Below are positions 10,575 through 22,800 of a DNA stretch of 64,000 nt, one piece after another. Made by a program: the position numbers and the translations under genes. Numbering within the stretch: the stretch's first letter is position 1; each line of letters begins with the position of its first letter. The DNA comes from Pocillopora verrucosa (Eukaryota > Cnidaria > Anthozoa > Scleractinia > Pocilloporidae): assembly GCF_036669915.1 (NCBI RefSeq), contig NC_089319.1, positions 4,862,326 to 4,926,325 of the forward strand. Reading direction: 5' to 3'. The notes beneath the pieces are model-generated. The model was not told where the DNA came from and searched no databases. It was given only the letters and a program-made list of their open reading frames with translations.

Positions 10575-13500
10575 ATGGCTGCCAAACGGTCTTGGTCGGA
10601 TTTTGATCTTCTTCCTGATGGTTGCAGCTCCAAAAAATGCCGTATAGCGAACCCAAGTGAAGGGCGCGCTTGCTATTCGAAAGAAGACGATTTTGGTGAG
10701 TTTCTGCCCCTTTATCACTCGAACAATGATCTTTGATTTACAAATTAGGGGATTACTGTTGTTATGGTGGCCCCACCATGTATTAAAGTCAATGCTATAT
10801 TTTCCTTGAGATAGTATTTTTTTTTAATTCCTTACACACACGTAAAATAAGCAAGCAACAAGCTGAGCGATACGTTCCTATTAAAGTACTTAAGGTGAAC
10901 AGATTAATACTTGTAATGGATTTTTTTGTTGGGCTCGTTGTTGTTGTTTTTGTTGACTTGTCACCGCTAATACTGCTGTTTTTTCTGTTTTTATTTTTTT
11001 CTTGCCTTTTTATAAGTTTTCTTCCCGTCCATGTCGCAAAAACTGAGTCAGTTGACGTTATTTACACTCTGAAGTGTCTGTCCATCAAGTTGTTAAAGGG
11101 GGGGGGGGGGGGGGGTGGAGGGGAGGGGGGGCAGGATAGTAGTTTAGTAGTTTGACTGTAGTCTGTAATCATGTGCTGCCATACCTGGGCCCAGCTTTCC
11201 TATGAAAATCCTGATTCTTGCTCCTTCATTTAGAATTTGAAGTTCCAAGTGACACAGAAGCAGCCATATTATATTTGAAGGCTCTTGTCCCATTGGACAA
11301 GTTTGAAGGAAAAATTCCTGCTATAATTCTGAAGCATCAGATCTATTGTGTGGTGAAAGATCGTACGCTGGTTGATAGACAATTGGTAAGTTAAGTATAA
11401 TGTCACAAAATATGTCAGCCATCCCACAGCTGACAGCATCAAGAACATAGCTTGAAAATAATGTACCTCTTGCCATAAGGAGCAAGGTTTTTGCCTTATT
11501 TCATCCCTATTCATAAATGAGAATTTTAAAATTATATGGCAATATTAATGTGCCAGAGCTTTATGTTAACAGGAATGAAAGATGGTATGTTTACAGATGG
11601 TATGTTTTTTAACCCTTAAATCCTAGAGACTGATTGTTACTTCTCCCCTCTAGCTGCTACACATTTCCTTTTAAATTAGTTACAAGAATTTGGGGTTAGA
11701 TCAATATTATAGGGAAAAGTTACATGTTAATCACCTTTGAGAATTGAAAGGTTACTGTAAGTAAACAGTCACAAAGTTCTGCAGTATCCTAGCAGCACAT
11801 GTTCCTTTCTTTGAAGCCTAAAACCTGACCCTTACAATCCATTTTTAGGTGATACATGTATATTTTAAAAAATAGCTGACAGATGTACTTGTAAAATACT
11901 TATAGAAGAAATGCATGGGGATAAATTTGGAAAATTAAACATTTGTACCTTGTTTTCTACATGTACACTTGTCTAACCCTTTAATTCCCACAAGTGACCA
12001 AGACAGAATTTCCCCTTACAGTATCAAACAGACCAGCTGTGAGAATAAATAAAAATATCAATAAGGTAATTATTAGTTGATTCAAATAGCAATTTCTCCA
12101 AACCATAAGAATTAAATGCAGAGTATAAGGAGGATTACTATCCGGACAATTTGTGGGAGTGAAAGGGTTAAAATTACTTCTCTGAAACTCATTTTCTATC
12201 TCCCTCAGCACAAGCTCCATGAAACACTGTAATTATGTAACATTTCATTTTAAATTTGTTTTCAGAATACTCTTTGGGAGGAGAACAAAATCCGCCTTTT
12301 CAAACTGACATCAGGTTCTGATGAGTTTGGCGTTTTAATTACTGATGAATATATTTCTCACATCAAATCCAGAGTGACTGATACAAGTATTCTTCCTGCC
12401 ATGGGTTAGTCTGAAGTCTTTGGTAAAGACTGTGTGCAACATTTTTCTTTCTTAGAAGCATTCTAATACATGTAATTTTGTAGTTTTTTAATTAATATTT
12501 GTAATGTTGAGTACACACTAAAATGTTTTTCAGTTAACTTCCTAGACCGAGACATAAAGCTGAGTTTGGAGCTGGGCTCTTTGACACTTTATGAAATTAA
12601 TACACAAAACTTTTGGTTTCATGGATGCTATAATACTTATAGTTAACTGCCATTGTCTAGGAGTCTTGGAAAGCCCTTTAAGGCATTCATGAATTCATCA
12701 CAGGCTTGTTATGTTTTTTTTTTTAAACATGTAGTATTAATGCTAAATAGATATTACACATTTTATTTTTAGTAGTTATTTTCTTGTTAGAAATAATAAG
12801 TTGATAGAAGACCCCTTGTTCCCAACTGAGTTTCAGAGCCACATGTTGAGAGTGAGGACCTGAATTTGTCCTAGGCTTATTGAGCATGGAACTGTACTTA
12901 CCGATAATGCCTTGCTTCCAATGTGTGGTTTTTTATCTGTGTTTGTAGAGACACCCAACCAGTGTCTGGGTTGTACTAGTTATACAATCTAGTTGAAGCC
13001 TGAACTTTTTTGAATGGGTTAGGCACAGATTTTGAAATAATTGACATTTAATCTTTTGCTTTTATTAAACAATGTTGTAGACAAGTTTACCAATGATGTG
13101 CTCCCAAATCATGCCGATGTCAGCATAAGTAAAATTGACATTACTGGGAAGTTCAAACTCTCTGAGGAGGAGATTACGTATGTAACATGACACTACTGAA
13201 TGAAAATACTTTTATATTAGTGTGAATGTTGTGTGGGTGGATTTAACCCTGAAATACATTCTATAAGCAGATAGTATGCTATGAAAATATTTTTTGTTGA
13301 TTGGGTTTCTGTTAAATGGCCACCTTTTTATTTGGGTATTGTATCAGGAGTTTCAATAATTTTTCCATGAACAGCTGATGATTGTGTAAAATGGCTGTAA
13401 GGTGAAATCCAAACATGGGAGCCTGCATAAACGCCATAAGGCATTAAGATGTCTTACAGGGAGATTAGTAAACTACCAGTTACTTGCTCTTTTTGAAGCC

Positions 13501-16500
13501 CCTGTGTATGGCTAAAAATGCACAGTAGCTGAGTATTTTATTGAATTAATGTACAGTTGTGTAGCACGAATTAATTTAAATAACTGTGGAAAAGAGTTTC
13601 TGAGGCCAGTCATACCCCCCTGCCAAAACTTTACAGAGTGCCAATCTTTTTACCTACATGTTGATAGAGCAGGTTCTTCTTTGTTTTAACTTAGAGAGGG
13701 TCCCAATCCCTCAAAAGTTAATAGTATTCAAATAGTGACCACTTACTAGTGACGACAGGTACATATAGGTTATGACATTACATTTCATTGAAGCCTGCTC
13801 CAGGCAAGATAGTTGCAAATGAGTGAAAAAAGAGGGGAGGTGTGGGTGCATTGCATACACCTAAATCTCCCTTGTTTCTGCCTTGCTGTTGCTTGGGTGC
13901 TACAACTTTATTTCACCTTTTTGCTCTGCTTTACTCACTGCATGCCTGGAAAATGCCAAGTTTGATGTAGAATCTGTTATACAACTGACACAGGGGTGGA
14001 AAAAGGAAATTGTTGTTACCCTTAAGGGAACTTGCATTTTTATCAAACCTTTGTTTTATTTTATTTATATGTACTTTGTTTTTAAATTATTTTGTATAAG
14101 CCCATGCTTTATTTGTGAAGTTTGTATTATTTCATGTGCATTTTGGTGTGATTTATAGGCAACTGGTCAACATTGGTATCCTTACAACCAGAGATGTGGG
14201 AAGTTGGTGGCTATCCATCCCTGGTGCAGGAATCTTTATGAAAAACTTCTCTAATGGTAAAGGGAAAATGTTTTCTATTTTTATGAAAGTGAATTACTAT
14301 GGGAGATGTGTGTTATTTGCATTACTCACCCCATTTTAAGTGTCACAGTATCTCCACGAGCTATTCTTGAATATGCTTTTGGTGTCTAGATCTCATTAAT
14401 AACTCTCCTTAATGGTTGCCATAAAATCCCTATGATGTTAGTTTGGAGAATTTGGTATTAGATCAACTAGTACTCCCCTAATTGATATTTTTCTTTATTT
14501 TCATCATTTCTCTGCTTGATATCGAGTTGATATTGTGAAGAGAAATTCTGTCGTGTTCACTAATAAGAGTTATAAGGTTAAAGGCTTCACATGAGGTACA
14601 TGTACAACAGAACTTGCCAGAATTTTATTAGCTTCTGGTTACTTGACAGTAATTTTCTCAATAAACAAATTTCTGTGTAGGAAAAAAAATAGGTCAACTC
14701 TACCTGTGCATTAGTTTTATTACTGCTATTACTTTACTTCTTATTGTTTTTATTTACATTACTATTATGGACATTACTCTTATTGGTACTATTGTCATCA
14801 CTGATATTTATTTACATGGATGTAACTCAAGACTTGCCATAAAACTGTTAAATTTAATGTTGAAACAAATGTTGATTTTCTTTTAAGGAAGAAAAGCTCT
14901 TATTCAAATGTTCAAAAAGAGGAAATATCGGGAGATTCTTGAGAAGGTATGTTAAAATGCTTGATCAATTTTCTCCTTTCCTTATCTAATTTTCTCCAAA
15001 ACTATAATAGTATTTTAACTATTTGTTAAAAAGAAAGTAAAATCATGAAAAGGCCTTGACTGTGCTCTTTTCCGTTGCAAAGCTGCAGAAAGCAGCCAGA
15101 GCTTAAAAGACATTAACCCTTTAGACCCTAACATCAGTATCCATATTCTCCAAACTCTTCTCCATATGTTTATTTTGGTTCTGACAAGGAGAATTCATTT
15201 GTAGATCAAAGCTTCTTAGGTTGGCGATCATTTCCTTTATTCTCATGATCCTAATGAATGGTTTATAGCAGTATTCCTGTGAGGAGAAATTAGATACTGG
15301 TCACTCCTAGGGTTTAAAGGGTTAAGGGGAAAACTTGAAAGATAGTAACTGCAGAAACAATCAAAAGTTCAGCTTACCATACATGTAGCTTACAGTCCTT
15401 TTTTACCCTTGAACACAAAGCGTTTTCACCCCTCAGAGCACAGCATGCGGAATTTTATCACAACAAAATAGTCATGTAATCAGTGTACCGCTGCAAGGGT
15501 GCAGTGAAATGCTTAGCAGACTAATCCTGGGAGTTTTTGCTCATAATTAGAAGCAGAAATGAGTAAAAAAACAATGCAATTATATTCCTAACTACTATTT
15601 TATTTGGGACGAATTGTGTTTTCCCTAGAATATGCATGCGTACTTACAAAGACAGACCTTTATAAGAATAGGCTAACAGAATAATAACCATACCAGAAAA
15701 AATGCAGATGAAAACAAACAAAAATACTCTCAAAAATATAGTTAAGGGATGAAGCATATTAAATCATAAATACATGACTATTATTTTCAATATTTTCAAT
15801 GAACCTTTGAGATCATACGTTGACATCAAATTTTGTTATTATTATTAATCATCATAACTTGATTAGTGAAAGCGTGGAATTGACTCATCCTTTGGACTTT
15901 TAAGTCAGTCCAAAACGATATGCAGGTATATAACTTACATGTACTTGTATGTCCTTGGGTTTACTCTGTTTTACGTTTGGTCTTAAACAGGATCTTCTCA
16001 CCCGTAAATTTGATTCTCATTCCAAGCTTGGAATAAGATACCATGTCTATGATATTATCGGAGCTGATTTTGTCAAAAGGTAAATACTTTCGTATTTGTT
16101 TTCCTCAATTGATACCAATTTTATACTTGCCAAAATGTTCCACGCCAGCTATTGCTTCTTAAGATAAAGAGTCGATGAATCCATGTTATTATAAAACCAC
16201 AGAATAGAAAATGAGATGAAAGAGCGCGGACTTGCTGTATGTTACGTTTGGCAAATTCGTGGCATGGGTTTCAGTCGTAATAATAGTAATAATAATAATA
16301 ATAATTATAATAATAATAATAATAAACTTTGTTTTTCGAGGGTGGCACTTGACAGTATAAAATACTGATAAACTACAGTAAGAGTTAAATTATCACAATG
16401 AACGGTCCAACAACAATGTGATTGATTATTTCCTTTTCCTTTACGCAAACAGCGTGGATACTACATCAGGACAATTACTGAGACTGGACATCCAATCAGA

Positions 16501-16525
16501 GAGTCGAGCGAGATCGAAAAGATGA
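10575..16525 (+). CDS. STK19: STK19-like winged-helix protein
   Basis: Eight exons join in frame: 10575-10695, 11234-11385, 12266-12404, 13081-13177, 14159-14256, 14888-14946, 15991-16079, 16453-16525, total 828 nt (275 aa). The protein matches the STK19 family: LVDRQL, a GSWWLSIPGAGIF core, RKALIQMFKKRKYREIL, LGIRYHVYDIIGADFV, and a TTSGQLLRL ending. STK19 was first described as a kinase but is now regarded as a nuclear winged-helix protein acting in transcription-coupled DNA repair; no kinase motifs are visible here. The first about 40 residues are basic and divergent. A polyadenylation signal AATAAA lies at 16689. The gene is convergent with receptor copy A, and parts of its 3' half recur at 25.8 and 39.3 kb. 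Confidence 0.93.
11098..11131 (+). repeat. Poly-G / G-rich tract
   Basis: An 18-base pure G run is followed by TGGAGGGGAGGGGGGG. It lies in intron 1 of the STK19-like gene and could form G-quadruplexes in DNA or pre-mRNA. Exact run length is prone to assembly error. Confidence 0.8.
11613..11751. mobile_element. CCCTTTAA-family MITE, degenerate
   Basis: Begins AACCCTTAAATCC and ends GAATTGAAAGGTT, imperfect inverted ends of the roughly 200-bp CCCTTTAACTCCC family seen elsewhere in the window. The interior resembles the copy at 18459 (TAGCTGCTACACATTTCC versus TAGTTGCTACACATTTCC). It lies in intron 2 of the STK19-like gene. Confidence 0.6.
11977..12167. mobile_element. CCCTTTAA-family MITE
   Basis: Starts CCCTTTAATTCCCAC and ends GTGGGAGTGAAAGGG, an inverted repeat of about 15 bp, flanked by CTAA on the left and TTAA on the right. 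A short minus-strand open frame over this region is an accident of the repeat. It lies in intron 2 of the STK19-like gene. Confidence 0.75.
14385..14583. repeat. Degenerate copy of the CCCTTTAA MITE family
   Basis: The interior (ATCTCATTAATAACTCTCC... GATATTTTTCTTTATT... GAGAAATTCTGTC) matches the interiors of the copies at 19690 and 32968, but the terminal inverted repeats are worn away. Duplicates of this same copy occur near 26960-27150 and 40190-40385 because the surrounding intron was duplicated. Confidence 0.5.
15117..15321. mobile_element. CCCTTTAA-family MITE with TTAA flanks
   Basis: Starts CCCTTTAGACCC, ends GGGTTTAAAGGG, and is flanked on both sides by TTAA (15113-15116 and 15322-15325), the target duplication typical of piggyBac-type insertion. 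It lies in intron 6 of the STK19-like gene; the copy at 40923-41127 is the same insertion carried by segmental duplication. Confidence 0.75.
16277..16326. repeat. (AAT)n microsatellite
   Basis: About 16 AAT/TAA units with one interruption, in intron 7 of the STK19-like gene. A longer allele is present in the duplicate at 42357-42413. Confidence 0.9.
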
Positions 16526-17077
16526 TCAGTGTCCTTGTAAGGCATTGTTTGATCTTGTTACGCAACGCGGGAAAGAAGGCATTGTGTGACAAGACCAAAA
16601 TGCGGCTGCAAAGGCGATTATACACATGCCTCTATTTGTTTAGGGGCTGATTACATGTTTCTGTGAAACAAATTGCTTCTCTTAAATTAATAAATAATTA
16701 GCAGTTGTACTGCAAATCTTCTTGTCTTTGATTGTAGAGATTAACATAACAAAAAGTTTCATATAGTAGTAAGAGATGTCATTCCTCGTAACAGGCTCCT
16801 TGAAACTTTTTCAAGTTAAAGGCATCCTAAAATGCAAAAGAATGAGAATAACATTTTGATCTTATTTGAAACTTTCACTGTGTAATTTATTCAATAAATG
16901 AAAGAAAACAGATTAAAGCAATGCAGTTTTGGGCAAATGGCAGAATTTTTTTTCGGTGCTCAGTATTCCGAAATATTTATGAATCCTTACAAATCGCCAA
17001 AGGAAAGCGTTAAGGTTGACTTTTCGTCTTCATAGCAAACCAGAAATTTTACCAAGTACCTTAGAACTTCGTAAATT
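16526..17077. other. 3' flanks of two convergent genes
   Basis: This holds the 3' ends of the STK19-like gene (plus strand, AATAAA at 16689-16694) and receptor copy A (minus strand, TTTATT at 16886-16891 reading AATAAA on the minus strand). No other gene is seen. Confidence 0.6.
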
Positions 17078-18458
17078 TTAATATTTTAAATTATTTGTGA
17101 TAATTTGCCGCCATGTGCCTGGATGACGTTCATAAAGGGGGACACTCATTGCAATTGGTCCGTGATTTACCAGAGGATTTATGGTAGGTTGGGATATTGG
17201 CAAGCACTTAACTTAAATCTATGATAGATACCTCTCGTACAGTGAACTGTAGATGCCTTCATCACGATTTGGGTCAGGCTGATCCAAACTGAAAAAAGTT
17301 TGAGAACAACAGTAAAAAAAAAAAGTATTTGAAGCCATAGAGGGTGGGGGGAGGGGAGGGGGCAGTTGATAGGAACCATGACCTTTGAATGCAGTTACGG
17401 TTTACTCAATGAAAGACTGTCGCAAGAAGAACGATCTTGGTATAATGTTATTTAATTTATGAACGTTTCATTTGATGAAATCATATGGTAGTTTTGCTTT
17501 TTAATGCGTAGCTCACTTTTGATGAATGTGTATTTTTTAAGTGGAAAATCGGGAATATGCTGTCTGTAGTGAACTCCTGTTTCCGATCAGGCCTCTTGAT
17601 CGTTTCTCTCAGATTTTGTCTCTCAGTAACGGCGCATGCTGGGATTGGTTGATTTAGGGGGCAGTTTTCTGTTCCAGGGCCGGTGTTAGGTAGAGAGGAA
17701 TACTTCCCTACCTTTCATACACTCCTGCATCAGCTGTCTTCCCGCTTTCAGCACTGAGAGAACAAAAAACAGTTATAAATTACTGAAAATAAAAACAACA
17801 AACAAACAAACCAACTGATCTTGTCTTTCAAAAAATATAAAGTATGAATACTCATTGGCTAACCCGCCTATGTAGAGAGGATTTTCACTTTGTTTGACGG
17901 AATTTCTTGCAGAGATGGCCATACTTTCACTGTTGATTAAAGACAAGACAAATTTCAATAAACGAATAATTTAATATTAAAATTGAAAAAGAAAACCAAA
18001 AGATCTTCCTACTTCTCTGAGTTCATTCAAAATTTCAAAGAATAACGGTCGATTGATAGTTTTACTTAATGCGTAACTGAGATGTGGTGAAAATGATGGG
18101 AATTACTTTTTGACACTAGAATGCTCCTTATTTTTAAAATCAGCGACCAAAATATTTCTTATTGCTTCTGTATTTCGAGAACGCTTCCATTGGATTGCCT
18201 TAAAGATCGATTCATATAACTCAGTTTATTACTCCTTGGAAAATTGGTCGTAGGAAACTTCTGTGAAAGAACGCATATATTATGTTTTTTGTTTTGGAGT
18301 TCTTTCAACCTTCCCCATTGGATATTAACTCATACCTCTGATCACCACCACCGCTGTCAACATTGACGGCTTATCACTTTTAAAACACGAACATTACTGA
18401 TTTATGTAATGTGTACATCAGCGAGTTTAAAGTATGGACTTTCTCCGTGTGTTTTTAA

Positions 18459-18665
18459 CCCTTTAACTCCCAAGAACAGATTGTTAATTCTCCCTTCTAG
18501 TTGCTACACATTTCCTTGTAAATAAGTCACAAGTGTTTGGTGCTAGATCAAGACTACTAACTGACCTACCTGATAAGTTTGAGTATTCTTAATACATGTT
18601 GCCAGGATAATGTGTGGATGTTATAAGGAGAAGTTACATTTTAATCACTTATGGGAGTTAAAGGG
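18459..18665. mobile_element. CCCTTTAA-family MITE with clean empty site
   Basis: A 207-bp element begins CCCTTTAACTCCCA and ends TGGGAGTTAAAGGG, with TTAA on both sides (18455-18458, 18666-18669). Copy C has only a single TTAA at the same place (near 44553), so this insertion happened after the A/C duplication or was precisely lost in C. It lies in a tail intron of copy A. Confidence 0.85.
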
Positions 18666-19689
18666 TTAAGAGGTTGTCTTGGTAATGTTTGGTCAAGATT
18701 GCAGCTTAATTTGAATTGACCACTCCCTCTATGTGGCCGGAAATATTGCTAAACATGCATGCCTGTGCCACACATCGGTCCTTAAGATCAGACAGTCTTG
18801 ACTTATTAAAGTAAAATACTGAAGGTGAACTGAGCTTCGTGAAGAGATGAAATGCAAACTCACCTTTCGTACAATGGGTTGTCGCTTTCCTTCACTGTTT
18901 CATCGCTGAAAGAAGGCAATTTGGAATCACATTTTGTGGAAAAGCGTACAAATTGAGTGTTTGAATTTGATCAATAAAATTGGCAAACTAGTTTAACCTG
19001 TTATTATACATTCCAGGTGGGTCGACATATGTGTAAGGATTATCATTTTCTTCTTCATCACAGCCAGAACTGAAAGCAGAAAAACATGCAAGTATGTGTT
19101 TGATAAGATTCTTCATATACATTCACACGTTACAAGCCCCGTTGCTCCCTCTCAACCTGACTTTGAAAAAAGCTCACCGGGCGCGACAATTTTAGGATTT
19201 ACGGCAGATGCAGGGAGTGAAGTAGAAGCGACACGACCATCAGTGACAAAGAAATGTAGAATTGTAACCCTGGCCACAAACTTTCACAGGTTTTACCTCG
19301 TGTTACACTCATCCGTGGGGGTGGCGTAAATGGAGACTGCTTTCTCGTCCGGTTGAAAGCTCACTGCAGGTGTGTTCCGGTTGTTTTGATTTTCCCTACT
19401 ACGCCTGCAGTAAATTTGAAAATCCAAAAAAAAAAAAACCTGGATGAAACAAAAAGTTTGCTTCACTAGCGGTGTGCGAACTTTTGTAAAGATTTTCCGT
19501 ACATCTAGCTTACTCAAAAGGTGCCATTCACGATCGATAGTTGAGTTCAAAATGAGATCAGAAAAGTAAATTACGAGAGATTCCTATACGACTTGCTATG
19601 TACACTTGTGAAGTTGGAAAAACCCCACATTGGCACTTCATAATTTTAAATGAGAAAACGTAATTATCCGTACTGTCTGCTTAAACAAA

Positions 19690-19884
19690 CCCTTTACCTC
19701 CCAAGATCTTATTAGTGATTATCCTTACTTTCTGCTTAACAATTCTCATGATAACAATTTGATATTGGATCAACTAATAATCCCTTAATTGATATTTTTC
19801 TTTATTCTCATCACTTCTATACATGATATTGTATTTATATTGTAAGGAGAAATTCTTTCTTAGTCACTCATGGGAGGTAAAGGG
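19690..19884. mobile_element. CCCTTTAA-family MITE in copy A
   Basis: Starts CCCTTTACCTCCCAAG and ends CATGGGAGGTAAAGGG. The orthologous positions in copy B (32968-33171) and copy C (45550-45719, 5' truncated) also carry it, so it predates the tandem duplication. It lies in the intron between the TM exon and the first tail exon. Confidence 0.75.
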
Positions 19885-22800
19885 TTAAGGATATAATATC
19901 GATAACAAAAAGTTGAACTTACCGCTTTTTGTGAAAACAAAACAAGGTTATTGCGAGTATCGCACAAATTACTACTAAAGCTGCAGTCAATCCAGCAATT
20001 AGGGAGGTGTTTGACTCAGACTCTCTTCCATCGTCCAATGTGTCAGACAAACCTTCTCCTCTTGTCATGGAGGTGTGATCTGTTTTATCTGGAGAGCTGA
20101 GTTTGCTCTCTCTAGTAGAAGATATCTCTTGAGTGGTCTCTACGCTTGATGACGTCGTAGTTACTTTGTCTTTGACCATGTTTGTCTGAGTTGAGGCAAG
20201 GGTAGTGCTAGTAGTTGTTTTGGCTGCTGTGTTAAGAAAAGTAGCATATTTTTATGTTTGTGGCATATACGCTATATATTGCTATTTGAGGGCATGTCAG
20301 CATCTCTTCCACTAATTGGTTAAACTACGCTGTACTTGATTATGAGATTTCTATCGCGTTATAGTGTTCATGTCGGCAAAGCCCGAATCACTGAACTATT
20401 CAGCATAAAAATCGAGAGTGAATGTTGAAGTATTTTTTAAAGTAAAATCGTCTAGTTATTCAAAACGTAACAACAACCCAAGCGCATATTTTTGTTATTA
20501 TGTTTGCAACCGCTCGCTGTTATGCTAGTCACTCTACTTACTCTCTATTACGCAATAGATAGCGGGTAGCGTAGCCAATCAGATTGTGACATTCTGATTA
20601 GATTGCATATTCGCTTTAAACTAATACCTATCGTCACAGTTATTACGTGTTCTTATATCGGTCAATTTTGCGAGCTGTACTCTACTGAGCAGCTCGTTAA
20701 AGTAGAAAACTGTTTGTGTGGACAAAATCTCTCATTCCACCCCTTCCCTTCCCCGAAGTAACTTCAAAAAAGTTATGACTTTCTTGGCCAAAGAGCAAAT
20801 CGCAGCGGAGAAAAGGCTTTTTTAGACTTGCACTTAATCTTTATAGCTTGGTACCTGGCACGAAATCCTTTGCCAGACCAACTAGCATCTGATTGAAAAA
20901 TAACCGTAACATTATTACCACTGGAATTTAATTGAGGCGTTGTCATGTCACAGACTTGATCAATGAGAACGGTTGTTCCGTTAATTGTTTCCCGCACGTA
21001 GACAAAGTCACACCAACAGCAACCGGACTCTAAACTGACGTCATCAAAAGTTATCAGAATAGTGTAATTCCAAGGGACTTCAATATGCCACTTGCACCAG
21101 GCCTTGTTACTATAGTTTTGTGGATAGTATGGACTGTGGAATGTGCCATTCAGTGCTGTCATTGTCTGCGTGCACTCTGTTCGAATGTAAGGAAAACCAA
21201 ATTGAGAAAAAATATATAAACATTGACCAATAATCCTACCTCGATGTTTAAGGGTGTCGCCTAGTGAAGTCTACTACGTTGAAGGGTTAAAATATTGTAT
21301 TGAGTCCCTAACGTTAGCGTTTTAACATATAGAAAGTCTTAAGCCGTTTTCCCTTTTGAAAATTACGGTATACTTAGATTGATAGATCTCAAGTTCATGG
21401 AACATTACCTTGCTAAGTAAGGTTCGGGTTTGGAGGGGTCGTTTACAAGACAATTGCCTTTTATTGTCCTAACGAGGATTTCGTGTCGATGACGTCTTTC
21501 ACTTGATCAATTAGTTTGACCTAAGAGAAGGTATTTTTTTTTCTTTCGGTTGTTACAGGCAGGCTTATGAGGTAGGAGACTAGGTAAGAAGGTCGAAAAC
21601 CGATTAGGTCACACAAGCATAGAGGGAACATCCAGGCCTAATTCAGATGATGAATAACTCCAGCCTATCAGATGTTTTTTATCATGACTAGTTGTTACAA
21701 ATCACAACTTGATGCTAAAAGAGCCTGGTACCTCTATAGTAACAGTAATATATTGTCGGCATGTGGAAACCGGCTCCATAGGGATATGGGAACGATTTCG
21801 CGTCTATATTACGATCATCTTCTGTGTCATATATAATGTATTCCTTCTTATGTATGGTGTTCAGAACTTCCTGACAATGTGGTCTAAACGCCATCAAGTA
21901 AAAGGGAGACGCAAAGGGAAGATCTACTGGCTCTTTATATCCGTCAACAGTGGTCCTACAGCAAAAGAATATCTTTGTGTTGTGATCAAATACTCCTTTT
22001 GGAAGAACGCCGGCATGGGCGTTTTTGTTTGTTCCGTCAGCACCATCTTCGTCATCCCAAAACACCCAACCACTCTGCAGTCCATCTGGACAATCAGAGC
22101 CTTTCTGATAGATGCAGTACTCCCCGGCAGGCCATCGGGGTCGATTTCTTTCGACTGTTGCTGTTATGTTGTCCTTTATACAGAAATACTGTTCGACATC
22201 ACCCGAGACCCAGCCTTTGAGCTGAGAGTTCGGCGAGACAGTAGTAGCACTATTCTCGTCCTCGAGATCCTAGTAGATGTATCCTGTTTGCCATTGAAAT
22301 CCATTTGGACAGCCACTTTTTGGCATGGGTAGTCCATACATTCCTGACGGCCATAATGCAGCACAGCAAACTATGGAGAATGAAGATAGCGGTATTGCTT
22401 ATTTGAAACCTAAAATTGCGAGTCGATTTCTGTTCCACCTATCCCGCACTTACATAAATAGTTGAAAACCCCTGCGGATTTATTTTCACCGTCTCGAAGG
22501 GAATTGTGGCAAACTCTTGCAAAGGATATTTGAAGTTTTTTTTTTTTTTTCTTGCGGAGGTATGAAGAACTTTGAACATTGTGCTCGACGGTGGAGAAGC
22601 TCGACGAATGTGAAAATGACGCTCTTTACGACAAACACGTCGCCCTGTTTATGATACAACTAAGAGCATTTAGACGGAGCGCAGTTCGACGAAGCCATTC
22701 TTGCGAGACAAACATTGAGTAATTAGGTGGCTGAAATTTGCATAATATTCAATTAATGTGTCTGTGCTTTTTTCATCACGGTACTCCATTCGGCATTTTA

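Noticed and set aside
10895..11155. Plus-strand hydrophobic ORF ending in poly-Gly
   Set aside because: It is made of T-rich and G-run low-complexity intron sequence.
11981..12220. Minus-strand 79-codon ORF
   Set aside because: It covers a CCCTTTAA-family MITE in an STK19 intron and has no domain.
18320..18345. Possible terminal exon with YELI motif in copies A and C
   Set aside because: The phase fits (R-YELISNGEG-stop) but there is no pyrimidine tract, copy B lacks the motif, and it would cut off well-formed tail exons further downstream. It remains possible as an alternative 3' end.
21709..22332. Plus-strand ORF of 207 codons
   Set aside because: It is antisense to the ApeC exon of copy A. 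Similar plus-strand frames at 35325-35675 and 48107-48595 lie over the ApeC exons of B and C; the minus strand carries the recognisable domain and splice sites.
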